Assembly: GCA_022578965.1 (NCBI GenBank)
Contig: MU400570.1
Span: 124,001-188,000, forward strand
Direction: 5' to 3'
DNA from: Xylaria sp. FL1777
Lineage: Eukaryota > Ascomycota > Sordariomycetes > Xylariales > Xylariaceae
DNA: 64,000 nucleotides
The translations under genes were made by a program, and so were the position numbers. Each line of letters begins with the position of its first letter. The first letter of the stretch is position 1. Under the pieces are notes generated by a model, which saw only the letters and a program-made list of their open reading frames with translations, did not search any database and had not been told where the DNA came from. Positions 36,941 through 47,450 of this stretch are shown one piece after another.

Positions 36941-39331
36941 GGCGCGCAGTTTGTCAGCGTGTCTGTCCGTCTGTCTGTCGTTACTGGGAGCAAGCCGTTC
37001 ATTAAGACCTAGGTTAGGTAGTTCATGAACCACCGTACTCGGTGTTCCGATGTCAGATACGTATACATATATTGATATAGTTATATGATATATATATATA
37101 TATATGGCCGAAACAAGACCGTATCGTGTAGCGCGTGATAAAACGGAGCTGGATAAAATGATAAAATCACTTGCTATTATACATGCTCACCGGAGCACGA
37201 TGTTTCGTAGAGTCCGTCCATCCGTCCTAGTGCACATCACGGAAAGCGAAGTTAGTGTTCTCGCCCTAAAGACTTGACGTGTCGCAAAGCTGAAGCCGTG
37301 ATGACATGCATGTACACATACATACGTCTGCACTACGATACCTATACTATATATATCTCCCAGGAATACAAAGCTGAAACAGTCTCATCAGCTCACGCCT
37401 CCCCAACAAACGGCGCAGGCCTCGTAAAATTAATTTACCGATATTTCTTATTCATAGGCTGAAGTGGCTTGCAGGATGATGTCAACGTTCTCTCTCTCTC
37501 TCCATACTACGTACTTCACCGCCAATTGTGTCTTGTCTTGTCTCCTGGGGCGTGTATCTCGTGACGCCTTTGAAAAATGAAAAATTCAAGTTACTTATCG
37601 GACCAGGTATGGTATAATATGCACATTTGCCTAATGTGCCTTGGAAATTGCCTCCCCGTCACAGTGCAATTAATCCCGCCGTTTCGCGGCAACGTGCACG
37701 GGAACCAAAGCACAGCTGCATGGATTTGATTGGGCGTTTCTGCGCCGTGCGTTGTGACAATATTGGTTGACAATATTTTAAGTTATTGGTGTGATGCCAA
37801 TAGTATCATACTTACCTATCTTATCCTACGTGGATGGTGACCACGTAGCTAGTACCGACCACGCTAACACGGTCTTCCCCTCTTCTTTCCCCCGGATTTT
37901 GATCAATTATGTAGGTAAGGCATGACTGGTATGTGATGCCGTCACTGTAAACAAGTAAGCGAGGCGTTAGTGTTGGCATGCAGCTTCGTCATTTTCGCGT
38001 GGTGTTTTGTGCCTTGGGCTTAAATCTCCTCTTAACTCATATAGGTACGTGATATATATTACTATGTCTCTATTACTGTAAAACTTGTATACATTTAAGG
38101 CTCTCATTTCTACTTTTCTTGTACCTGCAGTAGTGGCGGATTTAGATCGACCAACTTGCATAAGGGGTTGTTCAAGTTTTTTTCCTACCCCTGTCATGTT
38201 CTAGGCTGGTACCTATATGTAGTATACTCTGTATTCTCCGAAGTGAACACCATATTAGTGGAGCCAATCATGAGAATAGTGTAAGTAAGAGACACCACTT
38301 CCAAGTTGAGAAGCTACCTATACAATCTATTAAGCGATAGATACACTAAGGTGCTCGTAGGTACCTTATCTCCTCCCTATGTAGGTGTAGTATACCTACT
38401 TATACTTAGCTAGTGTATACTAGTACATAATTAAGTGCAACCTGCCCGGTAGTGTATTCGGTATGCAGGCTACCCAGCTGTGTTCATCTCGTCTGTGGCC
38501 AGCTGTGCGTCTCATTGGCCCGGTATTCTGCATATGAGGGCGTCTCGGGCCAATCATCACGTCCCATCCACCACATTTCCCCTTCCGTCCATCACTCATC
38601 TCATTCCACCGCCCAAGACATCCCTCCCATCCTCCATCCACCCAGCGGCGGGCAGCCAGCCTACCCCAGCTAGCCAGCCAAGTCAGAGCGGTCGTCCGCC
38701 AACGGGGTTATGGCCCGATGGCATGCGGGCCTCCTATTTATCTGCTATCTGCACTAGGCTAGTTCAGGGCTCTCATCCTGCCCTAAGCCCGCTCGGGCTC
38801 GAAATGGCACGCTGGTAAAGCTGGTAGAGCAGGCTTGTGTGGCCTCGACCGGCCAGCGTGCTGTCTTGGTTCCCTGTTTTGTCGTTAGTAGGGCTGCTAT
38901 GCCGCATGCAGTCGACACCATACTACATACTAATCTACCTGCTAATCTGCTAATCTACCTACTAATACCATAATGTCTTCGTTTCCCTAGCCCACTCTCC
39001 CCTCCCTCCCCTTCTCTTGCTACCGGTGCTCACTCTCTTCGTCGTTCGTTACGCTGGAGTCGTGTCGTCGTGGCCTTCGTTCCTTTCTATCACACTCATT
39101 TGACACTACCACAATCATTACCATCTTTGGAGATATTCTCCTATTCCACTCGTTCCATACTTGAAACGCGCCCTCGTCCGAGCTAGAAACGTACCAAGAG
39201 CTCAATTGGACCAAACTCTGCCTGCTTAGTGCTGCATTCGATTCATCGCCCAACTGCCGATCATTCGAGGCACTAACAAGCAAGTAAACTGAGCTCCTCC
39301 GATTAAACAACGACAGTTGGACACAAAAAAA
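36941..39331. other. Intergenic: SUN-protein promoter region
   Basis: 2.4 kb without a supported gene. It contains (AT)9 at 37088-37105, TAGGTA/TACCTA words at 38200-38420 and 38930-38970, and a C-rich repeat-like stretch at 38560-38680. Small frames here have no features. A long 5' leader for the SUN gene is plausible. Confidence 0.55.
37088..37105. repeat. (AT)9 dinucleotide repeat
   Basis: Alternating AT tract downstream of the pectinesterase gene. Confidence 0.9.
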
Positions 39332-40953
39332 ATGAAGACTACAACGTTAAAGGCCGCTATAGGGTCAGCTTTTTTGCTCTTGGCGACTCACCCAGACTAT
39401 GTTAGCTCTGAACAGCATCGCCATCAGCACCAACATCGGCAACTACACCACGAACACCACCATCACACTAGCAAGAGGGATAACTTTGGCTCAAGCAATG
39501 CTACCTCAAACCCGCGATATGAGTCTCGCCGACCCGGGAAACTACAGGCTCGAGGGGGTGCTAAATGTGAATTTCCGACAACAAAGGGTCTCGTTGCCGT
39601 TACGCCAAATGCTATGAACGGAGGCTGGGCTTTAGCACCCGATCAGGAATGTGTTGATGGCACTTGGTGTCCCATCGCTTGCCCTCCTGGCCAAGTAATG
39701 GCCCAGTGGAAACCGGGCACTACTTACACCTTCCCTGAGTCTACTGTTGGTGCAGTCCTCTCTACGCATACACGAATTGATCATTGACCGTTTTTAGTAT
39801 GGAGGCATCCACTGCAACAATGGCAAGATTGAGGTTCCATTTGAAGATAAACCATGGTGTGTAGATGGTACTGGCTCTGTTGAAGCTGTCAATAAAGCCG
39901 GTGATGTCGTTTCGTTCTGCCAGACAGTGTTACCCGGGTACGAAGATATGATCATTCCCACCGATGTCCATGGTAGTGCCACCTTGGCGGTTCCAGACCC
40001 TTCATATTGGGATTCAACAGCATCCCAGTAAGTTCTTTCATCTAGAATCGCTGTTGAATTCTTCTAACCGCAGTAGCTTCTACGTCAATGCGCCTGGAGT
40101 GAGCGGTAGTGAGGGCTGCAAGTGGGGAGACCAGTCAAAGCCCATTGGCAACTGGGCTCCATATGTCGCCGGGGCCAATACTGATGGCAGCGGCAACACC
40201 TTCGTCAAGCTTGGGTTAAACCCTGTATGGCAGAGCAGCGCCCTGTATGGCACGAAACCCACTTTTGGTCTCAAGATTGAATGTGATGGGAATTGTAACG
40301 GTTTACCCTGCGAGATTGACGGCAGCGGCGTAGTCAGCAATGAAAAAGCAACTGGCGCTGGAGGTTCTGACTTTTGTGTTGTTACCGTCTCCGGCGGCGG
40401 CAAGGCGAGTATTGTCGTTTATAATCTAGATGGATCTGGCGGCGATGGCGGTGATGATAATACATCGAGTCCTGAATCGACACCCACTTCTACCTCAACA
40501 ACACCAACTCCGACGCCTACGACGACAAGTACACCTACAACCACAAGCGTTCCTACGACAACAAGCACGCCCACGACGACATCTGTGCCGTCCACATCAA
40601 GTACGATCTCTTCGACGTCATCAGATGTGTCGACAACATCAAGCACCAGTACCAGTATAACAAGCTATTCCGTAAGCCCAAGCTCAAGTAGCTCGACGCA
40701 ATTCTGGGGTGCTGTGTACCATCAAAACGAAACATCTAGTGCGAGTTATTCTGGAAATAGTGCGACGGGAACTTCAACTCTTCCTGCTGACAGCACCGGT
40801 GGAAGTCAGAGCACGAGCGAGAGCGGGACTGGGAGTGAGAGCGAATCCTCCCCAACTGAATCGAGCGACAGTGAGAACGCCGGTCGGCGCCAGGATGGCG
40901 CTGCCGTGGCTGGTCTCATTGTCGCATTTGTCGCTGCCATCTATCTACTCTAA
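39332..40953 (+). CDS. SUN-family (GH132) cell-wall protein with GPI signal
   Basis: Exons 39332-39745, 39798-40027 and 40077-40953 give 506 residues. SUN proteins (yeast Sim1/Uth1/Nca3/Sun4; Aspergillus Sun1) are wall proteins with beta-1,3-glucan activity, acting in septation and wall morphogenesis. Signal peptide 1-~26, then a His-rich segment (HRHQHQHRQLHHEHHHH), then the SUN core from about residue 75: WCPIACPPGQVMAQW, YGGIHCNNGK, KPWCVDGTG, VSFCQTVLPGYEDM, ATLAVPDPSYWDSTAS, FYVNAPGVS, PIGNWAPYVAGANTDGSGNTFVKLG. A long Ser/Thr/Pro stalk and a hydrophobic tail (GAAVAGLIVAFVAAIYLL) indicate GPI anchoring. The donor of intron 1 (ACT|GTTGGT) is weak but keeps phase and restores STYGG. Intron 2 ends in CAGTAG, a tandem acceptor. 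I chose TAG because it gives ASHFYVN. Confidence 0.88.
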
Positions 40954-42773
40954 GATAAAACATGTCGCGGGTATTTCGACCTAGGGTGGTCGCAATACTA
41001 CTCTTTGCGGCGCGAAGATGTTAAACCACGGCAAACAGGGTCACTTCAACCCGATTCACTTCAGTACATACTGCAGTACAGTCCGGAACTCGACCCGATC
41101 TCGAGTCCCTGCATATAACGAACGATCTAGTCGATATTGTCTATTGTCTATTCTATACGCTCTTGGCAGCTTAGGGCTGCCAGAGTCGCTTATTTGTTAA
41201 CGAAATATATCTGTTGATTATTGCTTTTGGAATATACCCACTTTGCAGGTTAGGTTATTTGGATTACTTCTTCAACCCAATCCGAACCACAGGGGGATTT
41301 TAATCTTCTAATGTGCCTGATTATTCGGAGAGGGAAAAACAAACTATTGGTACGCGGAATGGGATGAAGATGAAACGACGCTATCGATAATTTGTTTTAC
41401 TAGTCAAGCTTGTATGTCTGAGCGCGCGGAGAATTTAGGAGTTTATTTGGAGAGAGATACATATATATACCTATATTAAGCATATAAATGATTCTTTGCT
41501 ATCTATCCATTTATTTAGAGATAGACCACGCTTCAAAAGGATTTGGCCTGTTGTCTTGCTTCTAGGCCGAATTAGACTAGTTGTAAAATTGAACCTTTTA
41601 CGATCAACCATTTTGCCACGTGAGGTGGCTTTTATATTTGCAACTGGTGTTCTAATCACCTAATCATCATAGACAGTTTGATATTGTGACTAGCAGAGGC
41701 TTCTATACTTACATGAGTAGGTCTTGTCTTGCGTAATACGCTAGTCTTTCACTTTCACAGAAGTCGTGGTAACAGAAATAAACCAGTATCGTAGACCCAC
41801 GGGGTTTAAGATCGCCTTGTGAACGATGTCAACCCCCGTCGTCATAGACACGGCGAACCATTAAGCTATGCTAGTCAGAGTTTATAGTTTATAGATCACG
41901 GCTCTCATAGGATGATGAGATTTAGTTTAGTATCATCTATCTAGTGCGCTGACCACTTTCTAGACTTGGAAAGCATAAAAAGCATGGAGTTTCGCACATG
42001 CTCTCCGGTATAACCAACTAGCGTGCGTGAGTGCAGAAGATGGCTCGGTGGCAGGTTGGTTGGGGATCTGGCTATCAGGTGTCTCTGAGATGTGGACGGA
42101 CGCCCGCGAGGAGGATATCTTGGCAATCAGGCGAGGTGCTTATGGATGAGTCTAGGGTTCTCTCCAGCTATGCTTGTCGTAAAGCATACTTCAGCTCTTG
42201 TACCGGCGGATATACAACTCCATGACTAGATGTTTCTCTAGTTATTGCTGGGCTTAGAGCTATATGTCTCGTTAAGTAACAGGCGAATTCTCCCTTGAAT
42301 AATAGACGTGATAAAATGCTTCTCGAAAAGTTCGGGGCATTAAAGTTTAATATGAGCTGAGATATGTTGAGATTATTCGAATCTGCAGTACGTGTGTAGT
42401 AGTAGTAGCCTTGTTGTGTACTTCGAGAAAGAGTCTGAAAGGTGAAGACGAGTTAATAGGTCAATTTAAAGATTTAATGCCTGGCTTGTAGACACCCAGG
42501 ATAAGATCGATTACTTACGCTACCTATACGATTCTTTAGCAATTCGGTGACATGTATGTAGCCCGGCTCAAGCCCTCAGCTTCACCTCAAGGTGCCATCC
42601 ATGTTCGCACTCCGTCTGCAACCCCTTAGAATTATACCCATAACGCCAAATGTCAAGCCGTCGACCCCAGTATTCTTTCCATAACAAGGAATTATCCCTT
42701 TATTTCTATTCCCTCTTCAGTGGGGCTAGGAAGACAGATTCGACGGGACTCGTTCTTACGGAACTGCACGGCG

Positions 42774-42956
42774 ATGTCGAATATCGGATCCATTCGCTCG
42801 GCTGTCGTGCGCTACTACCTAGTATTATTACGTGTCGAGCCGATTTCTTTGCTTGTGCTTATCTATGTGGCAGCATGGTTCATCCGGAAGCTATTGTATG
42901 CACCTAAGGAACAGCCTCGTGATGTCTTTCGTGTTGCGGTGAGCATTTGCTTATAG
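42774..42956 (+). CDS. Possible small membrane peptide or first exon (weak)
   Basis: Unrecognised 60-codon frame from ATG. Residues about 10-42 are strongly hydrophobic with flanking Arg/Lys (VVRYYLVLLRVEPISLLVLI then YVAAWFIRKLL), followed by a charged tail. A GTGAGC donor lies at 42941, so it could be the first exon of a spliced gene, but I found no convincing continuation. It may be a chance frame. Confidence 0.15.
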   Translation: MSNIGSIRSAVVRYYLVLLRVEPISLLVLIYVAAWFIRKLLYAPKEQPRDVFRVAVSICL

Positions 42957-43593
42957 GATGTTCACTGCAAGATTGAGTTGGATAAAGTTGGCGTCCCTCT
43001 AAGGAACTGGATCCATAGGTCTTGCTCCTAGAGGTAAACCCCCAGAAGCAGAGTTTTCTTGTGGCATTGGTGTGTTGTGAATCATCATAATATCTACATC
43101 ACCAACCCTGACATATTGTGAGACCATCAAATAAGAACCTATCGGTTTTTTTCTTTTTTGGCCACATGCGTAAGTATAGACGGCATGAGATCATTGACGC
43201 CAGCCGCACTAACCAAAACACGCATCCATCCACCTATCTCCTCTTGTCTCAGATACACACTTGAACAACCCGAACTTGCGGTCTACGAGGGCTAGTTGGG
43301 AAATTGATCGTCTACACACGTGGTTTAGGGCACGGAGATTATAGATAATTTTTTTTTTACGTGGCTAACTCGGTGTAAGTTAGATAAAGCATATTTCTTA
43401 AAGGAGCTCGAAGTGTTCAAGTTAATAAGCAAATTAATTCATAATGCATGACATACACTCACTTGAATGAAGAAAATCATCTGAAAAACAGAAGTATGAC
43501 AAATTCTCTCCTTCTTTATTCCCTCTTTTTCTTCCTCCCCTCCTTTTACTGTGACTTTGACTTCAACCTGGAACTTTTGATTTCGATATCGAC

Positions 43594-43899
43594 ATGTCTA
43601 ACGAAGTACAACCTTTTCAGACGGGATTTGCCGTCCCACGTACCCTGACATTTTGTGTTTGCATTCTTTGTTCAGGCGAAGTGTTCCAGATTCGAATCTA
43701 TCTGCCTCCGAGTAATACTCCGAGCAATAAAGGAGCGGAAGTCGAGCGGGCGGCAAGGTATTCGGGTCCGAATGTCTTAGTCGAGCTTATTCGGGCCTGG
43801 CTGGGGAAAATGTTACATTGGGGTGGCGAAGGGCTTTTACTACTTCGGGGGAGATACTGCTTTGATTTAGTTCTAGCCCCTATTTTGACAAGTTGTTGA
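43594..43899 (+). CDS. Hypothetical frame, unsupported by homology (weak)
   Basis: 101 codons from ATG, with no recognised domain or signal peptide. A possible intron (GTCCCA...GTTCAG) inside it would also keep a reading frame. Listed because it is the best open frame in a long gap and not because a function is visible. Confidence 0.15.
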   Translation: MSNEVQPFQTGFAVPRTLTFCVCILCSGEVFQIRIYLPPSNTPSNKGAEVERAARYSGPNVLVELIRAWLGKMLHWGGEGLLLLRGRYCFDLVLAPILTSC

Positions 43900-44335
43900 T
43901 CTCGATGAGCACGCAGAGTTCATGGCATCCCGACAACCGTGTCTCAGTGAGGGAGCGAGGCAAATGGAAGGATCAGCCGTCTAGCTCCCCATAGGGTAGG
44001 TAGTGTGACACCCATGATACATACGGTGGGCAACTAGCGAATCCCACTTCGATATTCGCATGAATACTTATCTTACGTTTATTACATGGCAACTGAAGAA
44101 ATGGTTGTGTAAAAACTATCCAAGAGTTTCTTATTACTATGTATTTGGGTTGCTCTATCCAGCGGAACCCGGGGATATCTTTGAAGTATGATAATATAAC
44201 ATGTTTATATATAGGACATAGGACAGGAATCTTGACACATGTTCCACGTAAAAGTTAGACCCTTGTGAGCCGATCTTCTATCACAAAGAGATGAACAATC
44301 TATAACTGCTACATTTGTGTCGGAAGAGTGCCGGT

Positions 44336-46114
44336 TTAAACCTTCTCATCAGCTGAGACGACCTTCTCGTGGGAAGAGAGAGGCTTGTCGTCGGCGGTGT
44401 GGTGCATCTCGGAGGCGAAGGTGTGGTCGGGCTTCCACTTAGCGGATTGGCGGGGGGTTGTAGCAGACATACACATGTCGGCCTGTTCGAGGGACAGACC
44501 CTTGAGCTCGTAGACAAGGAAGTAAGCGAAAAGGGTGCTTCCGATACAAAGGGAACCCCAGAGGAAGAACACCTTAGCGCCAAGGTTCGCCTTATCGGTG
44601 TTGACGAGGTAGGGTGTGATGACAGCTGTTTAATCCTGTGTTAGCATGCATAATGAAACGAGGAACTAGATGCGTGTTTGCTTACCGATGATGGTATTCC
44701 AGAACCAGTTGGAGGCGGTCGAGATACCGACACCACGAGAACGAATTGGTAGAGGGAAGATCTCACCAACCACGACCCAGGCGGTAGGGCCCCAGGTGCT
44801 AGCGAAGAAGGCAATGTTGATGCTGATAAAAGCAATCATAGCCGAGATAGCGTGGGCGTTGTTGAGCTCAGTCCTGCCAGCGGTCACACCAACAATAGCA
44901 ATGATGAACTGGCATACAATCATGCCGATACCTCCAGTGATGAGAATGGCGCGACGGCCGAACTTCTCAATGGTGAAGAAGGAGATGGGAGTGGAGAGCA
45001 CATTGACGAGTGTAGTGATAAGGGAGATGAGGAAGGGGTTTTGGATAGTTCCAAGTTGCTTGAAGAACGGGGGTCCGAAGTAGAAAATGAAGTTGATGCC
45101 GGTGAATTGCTGGGCACACTGAAGACCAGCACCCAGGATAGTTCGGCGGATGGGGCTGTCACCCTTGGAGATCGAGCCCTTGAGACAGGCCAACCAAGAC
45201 TGGACGTAGCTCATCTGAGGAATGTTGGCCAGCTCGAACTCGTTGTTGGCGATGATCTCCGCAAGCTCGTCCTTGATATAATCAGACTCTTCGGGTTGCC
45301 CACGAACGAAGGCAAGAGCCTTGGCAGCCTTTTCAATCTCGCCCTTCTTGACGTAGAAACGGGGTGATTCTGGTAGGAAGAAAAGACCACCTCCGAGAAT
45401 AATGGCCCAGAGAAACTGGACACCAATTGGGATACGGTAAGATCCGGTGTCGTTGCGGTTTTGGCTGGTGTAGACAACGACATTGGCAAGCAGAATACCA
45501 ATCGTGATACAGAATTGGTAACCAGAGACCATGGCACCACGAACCTTCTTAGGGGCAATCTCGGACATGTATAGAATAACGACGGCGGAGATGAAACCGA
45601 CACCACCACCGGCAATCAAACGGCCAAAAACGAAGAGGACCTCCTGGTTGGTGCTGGCAATTTCGAGAACGCAACCGATGGCGAAAACGAAGCAACCTCC
45701 GATGATGGTAGGCCGACGACCGATAAAGTCGGCGATATCACCACCCACTAGCGCACCAAGGAACGTCCCGAGAGACAGAATCGAGGTGAAGAGAGAGGCA
45801 GTGGGAGAGGGGATGATGAAGTCCTCCTTGGACACACCGATGGGCTTGGCCAAGTCGAAATCGTAGTGATAACCAGTATAGAGCTCGATGAAGTAGGGCA
45901 TGGCAAGCACGCCACCCATCCAACCTATGAGAAAGTCAGCGGCTGCGCAGCGTTCATACGCCTACGGCGCGAGACAGCAAGTCTTACCAGTGTCATAACC
46001 GAAGAAGATACCACCGAAGGCGGCGAAGGCACAGATCAAGTAGGCCTTGACTGTGACGGGGGCCTCGACACGCGAGATATCGCCCGTCCCCTGGAGAACA
46101 ACACCTCCAGCCAT
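44336..46114 (-). CDS. MFS hexose transporter, high-affinity glucose transporter type
   Basis: Three exons (45988-46114, 44686-45924, 44336-44625) encode 551 residues with about 12 transmembrane helices. It imports glucose or related hexoses across the plasma membrane by proton symport or facilitation. Sugar-porter motifs: FGYDTGWMGG in TM1 (restored by splicing), GRRPTIIGG after TM2, PESPRFYVKKGEIEKA after TM6, QQFTGINFIFYFGPPFF in TM7, GRRAILITGG after TM8, and TWGPTAWVVVGEIFPLPIRSRG in TM10-loop. The closest remembered relatives are Aspergillus MstA-type and Neurospora RCO-3/HGT proteins, and I cannot separate transporter from glucose sensor by eye. The C-tail is short and charged (no long sensor-type tail), favouring a transporter. 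Two CTGGGG words upstream fit carbon-catabolite control. Confidence 0.92.
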
Positions 46115-46216
46115 GATTGCGCCTCAGATTGCTTTTCGTGTCTTTCCTTTGCGAACGTGGTGATCTAGCAGGACCCTCCCAAGCGGACCGGATGGCTTGT
46201 TGCGAAACCCTCGAGA

Positions 46217-46280
46217 CTGGGGAAGTTGGGGTTGTAGGATGGGGTAACCGACGGAGGAAGAAAGGGAGATCGAGCTGGGG
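46217..46280. promoter_or_regulatory. Pair of candidate CreA/CRE-1 sites upstream of the hexose transporter
   Basis: Two CTGGGG words (46217-46222 and 46275-46280), matching the SYGGRG consensus, lie about 105 and 160 bp upstream of the transporter ATG. A TATATAAT-like word reading toward the gene is near 46303-46311. The consensus is short, so the pair is suggestive only. Confidence 0.35.
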
Positions 46281-46492
46281 GAAGAGGGCAGTCGGGATGG
46301 TATTATATACATGGTAGCGGTTCTCGCGACAAAGCGAGCCTTTCACCAGCTCGAAGACAGGTACATGGCGTGGTCACATCGCACACCCTGGTCCAGGCCT
46401 AGTGTCCATTTTTTGGTGGCATGGAGCATGGAGCACTAAGTATACTAGTCTAGTACTGCTGCGTGAGGATGGAGGGAGCATGGGGCAATGGA

Positions 46493-46528
46493 GAGTACGT
46501 AGAGTACGTAGAGTACGTAGAGTACGTA
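46493..46528. repeat. Four tandem copies of GAGTACGTA
   Basis: Perfect 9-bp x 4 array about 380-415 bp upstream of the hexose transporter start codon. Confidence 0.95.
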
Positions 46529-47422
46529 GTAGAGAGGTAGAGAGAGAGGGGGGGACAAGCGTTGTTGTTGCACAGTACAGGGGGTTGAAAACGGTTACAC
46601 TTTTACCTAGTACGGTAGCAAGTCGCCTCTCTGGATTCCGGAGAAAGTGAATCAGAAGAGGTCGACACGAGGAGTCGTCCTCGGTGCAGTCTAGACTAGT
46701 GTCGAAGCGGTCAATGCGTGGTTCTGGTGTATAGAGGGCTGTCGAGGTGATTGGGCTGGCCAAGGCCTGCAGCCAGGGTGCCGGCTTATAGACAGGGGTG
46801 GAAAAGGGCCGTCTCTGCTGCTGGAGGGGAGGGGATCCTGCTTGGTTTGACCGAGAGGCAGACGGGGGCAACTCCCCGTTCTGCTGCCCACGCCTGCTCT
46901 CCCCATGCCAGAGGGGCCTGCCCGGAGGAAACCCCAAGCTGGAGATAGTTGGGGAACAGATGGAGAAATGGGGACCAGCGACGGATCCAGCGTAGCGCGG
47001 GCTGGGTAAGCTATGTACCAACACCACAACCGTACTAGCGTGCGCTAGAGTGCACATCGTAACGGTACCCACTTGCAGTACGTACCTAATGTACACTACA
47101 TGAGATCGTGTTCGACTACTGGGTAGTGTAGAGGGGGAGCGTAGGCTAATATCGGCTCTACGTACATCCAGCACTGAGTAGCGCGCAACTAGAAAGGAAA
47201 AAAAATTTAAAAATAAAATGCTCGGGTCAACACATCTGCTGTGCCTTACGGTATAGTACTAGTGTGCAGTAGAGTATGCCCTCAAAAGTCCTCGAAATTA
47301 GTCAACGCCAGTCGTATGTCCCGCAGTCACGCCGAGATAATCTACTGTTCGATGAGGCGGCGTGTGAATTAGGCTTGTCATCGAGTTGAGTTGACAAGTT
47401 GGACACTCAGTATTGATCTCGG

Positions 47423-47450
47423 TGCTGCTGCTGCTGCTACTACTGCTGCG
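47423..47450. repeat. CTG/CTA trinucleotide tract
   Basis: Imperfect (GCT)n run with two CTA interruptions, in non-coding DNA. Confidence 0.85.

Larger units (their letters stand above)
40954..44335. other. 3.4-kb intergenic region, convergent side
   Basis: No confident gene lies between the SUN gene and the hexose transporter. The DNA is AT-rich at 41.2-42.5 kb with no tRNA or transposon end recognised. Two weak candidate frames are listed separately (42774-42956 and 43594-43899). Confidence 0.5.

Noticed and set aside
35454..40953. Pectinesterase and SUN-protein genes as part of a dedicated cluster
   Set aside because: They are 2.4 kb apart and neighbours are unrelated. Adjacent secreted proteins alone do not show a cluster.
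46374..47174. 266-codon open frame on the minus strand upstream of the hexose transporter
   Set aside because: Low-complexity Ser/Pro/Arg sequence that runs through the GAGTACGTA tandem repeat (read as RTLRTL), with no signal peptide, domain or neighbouring exons.
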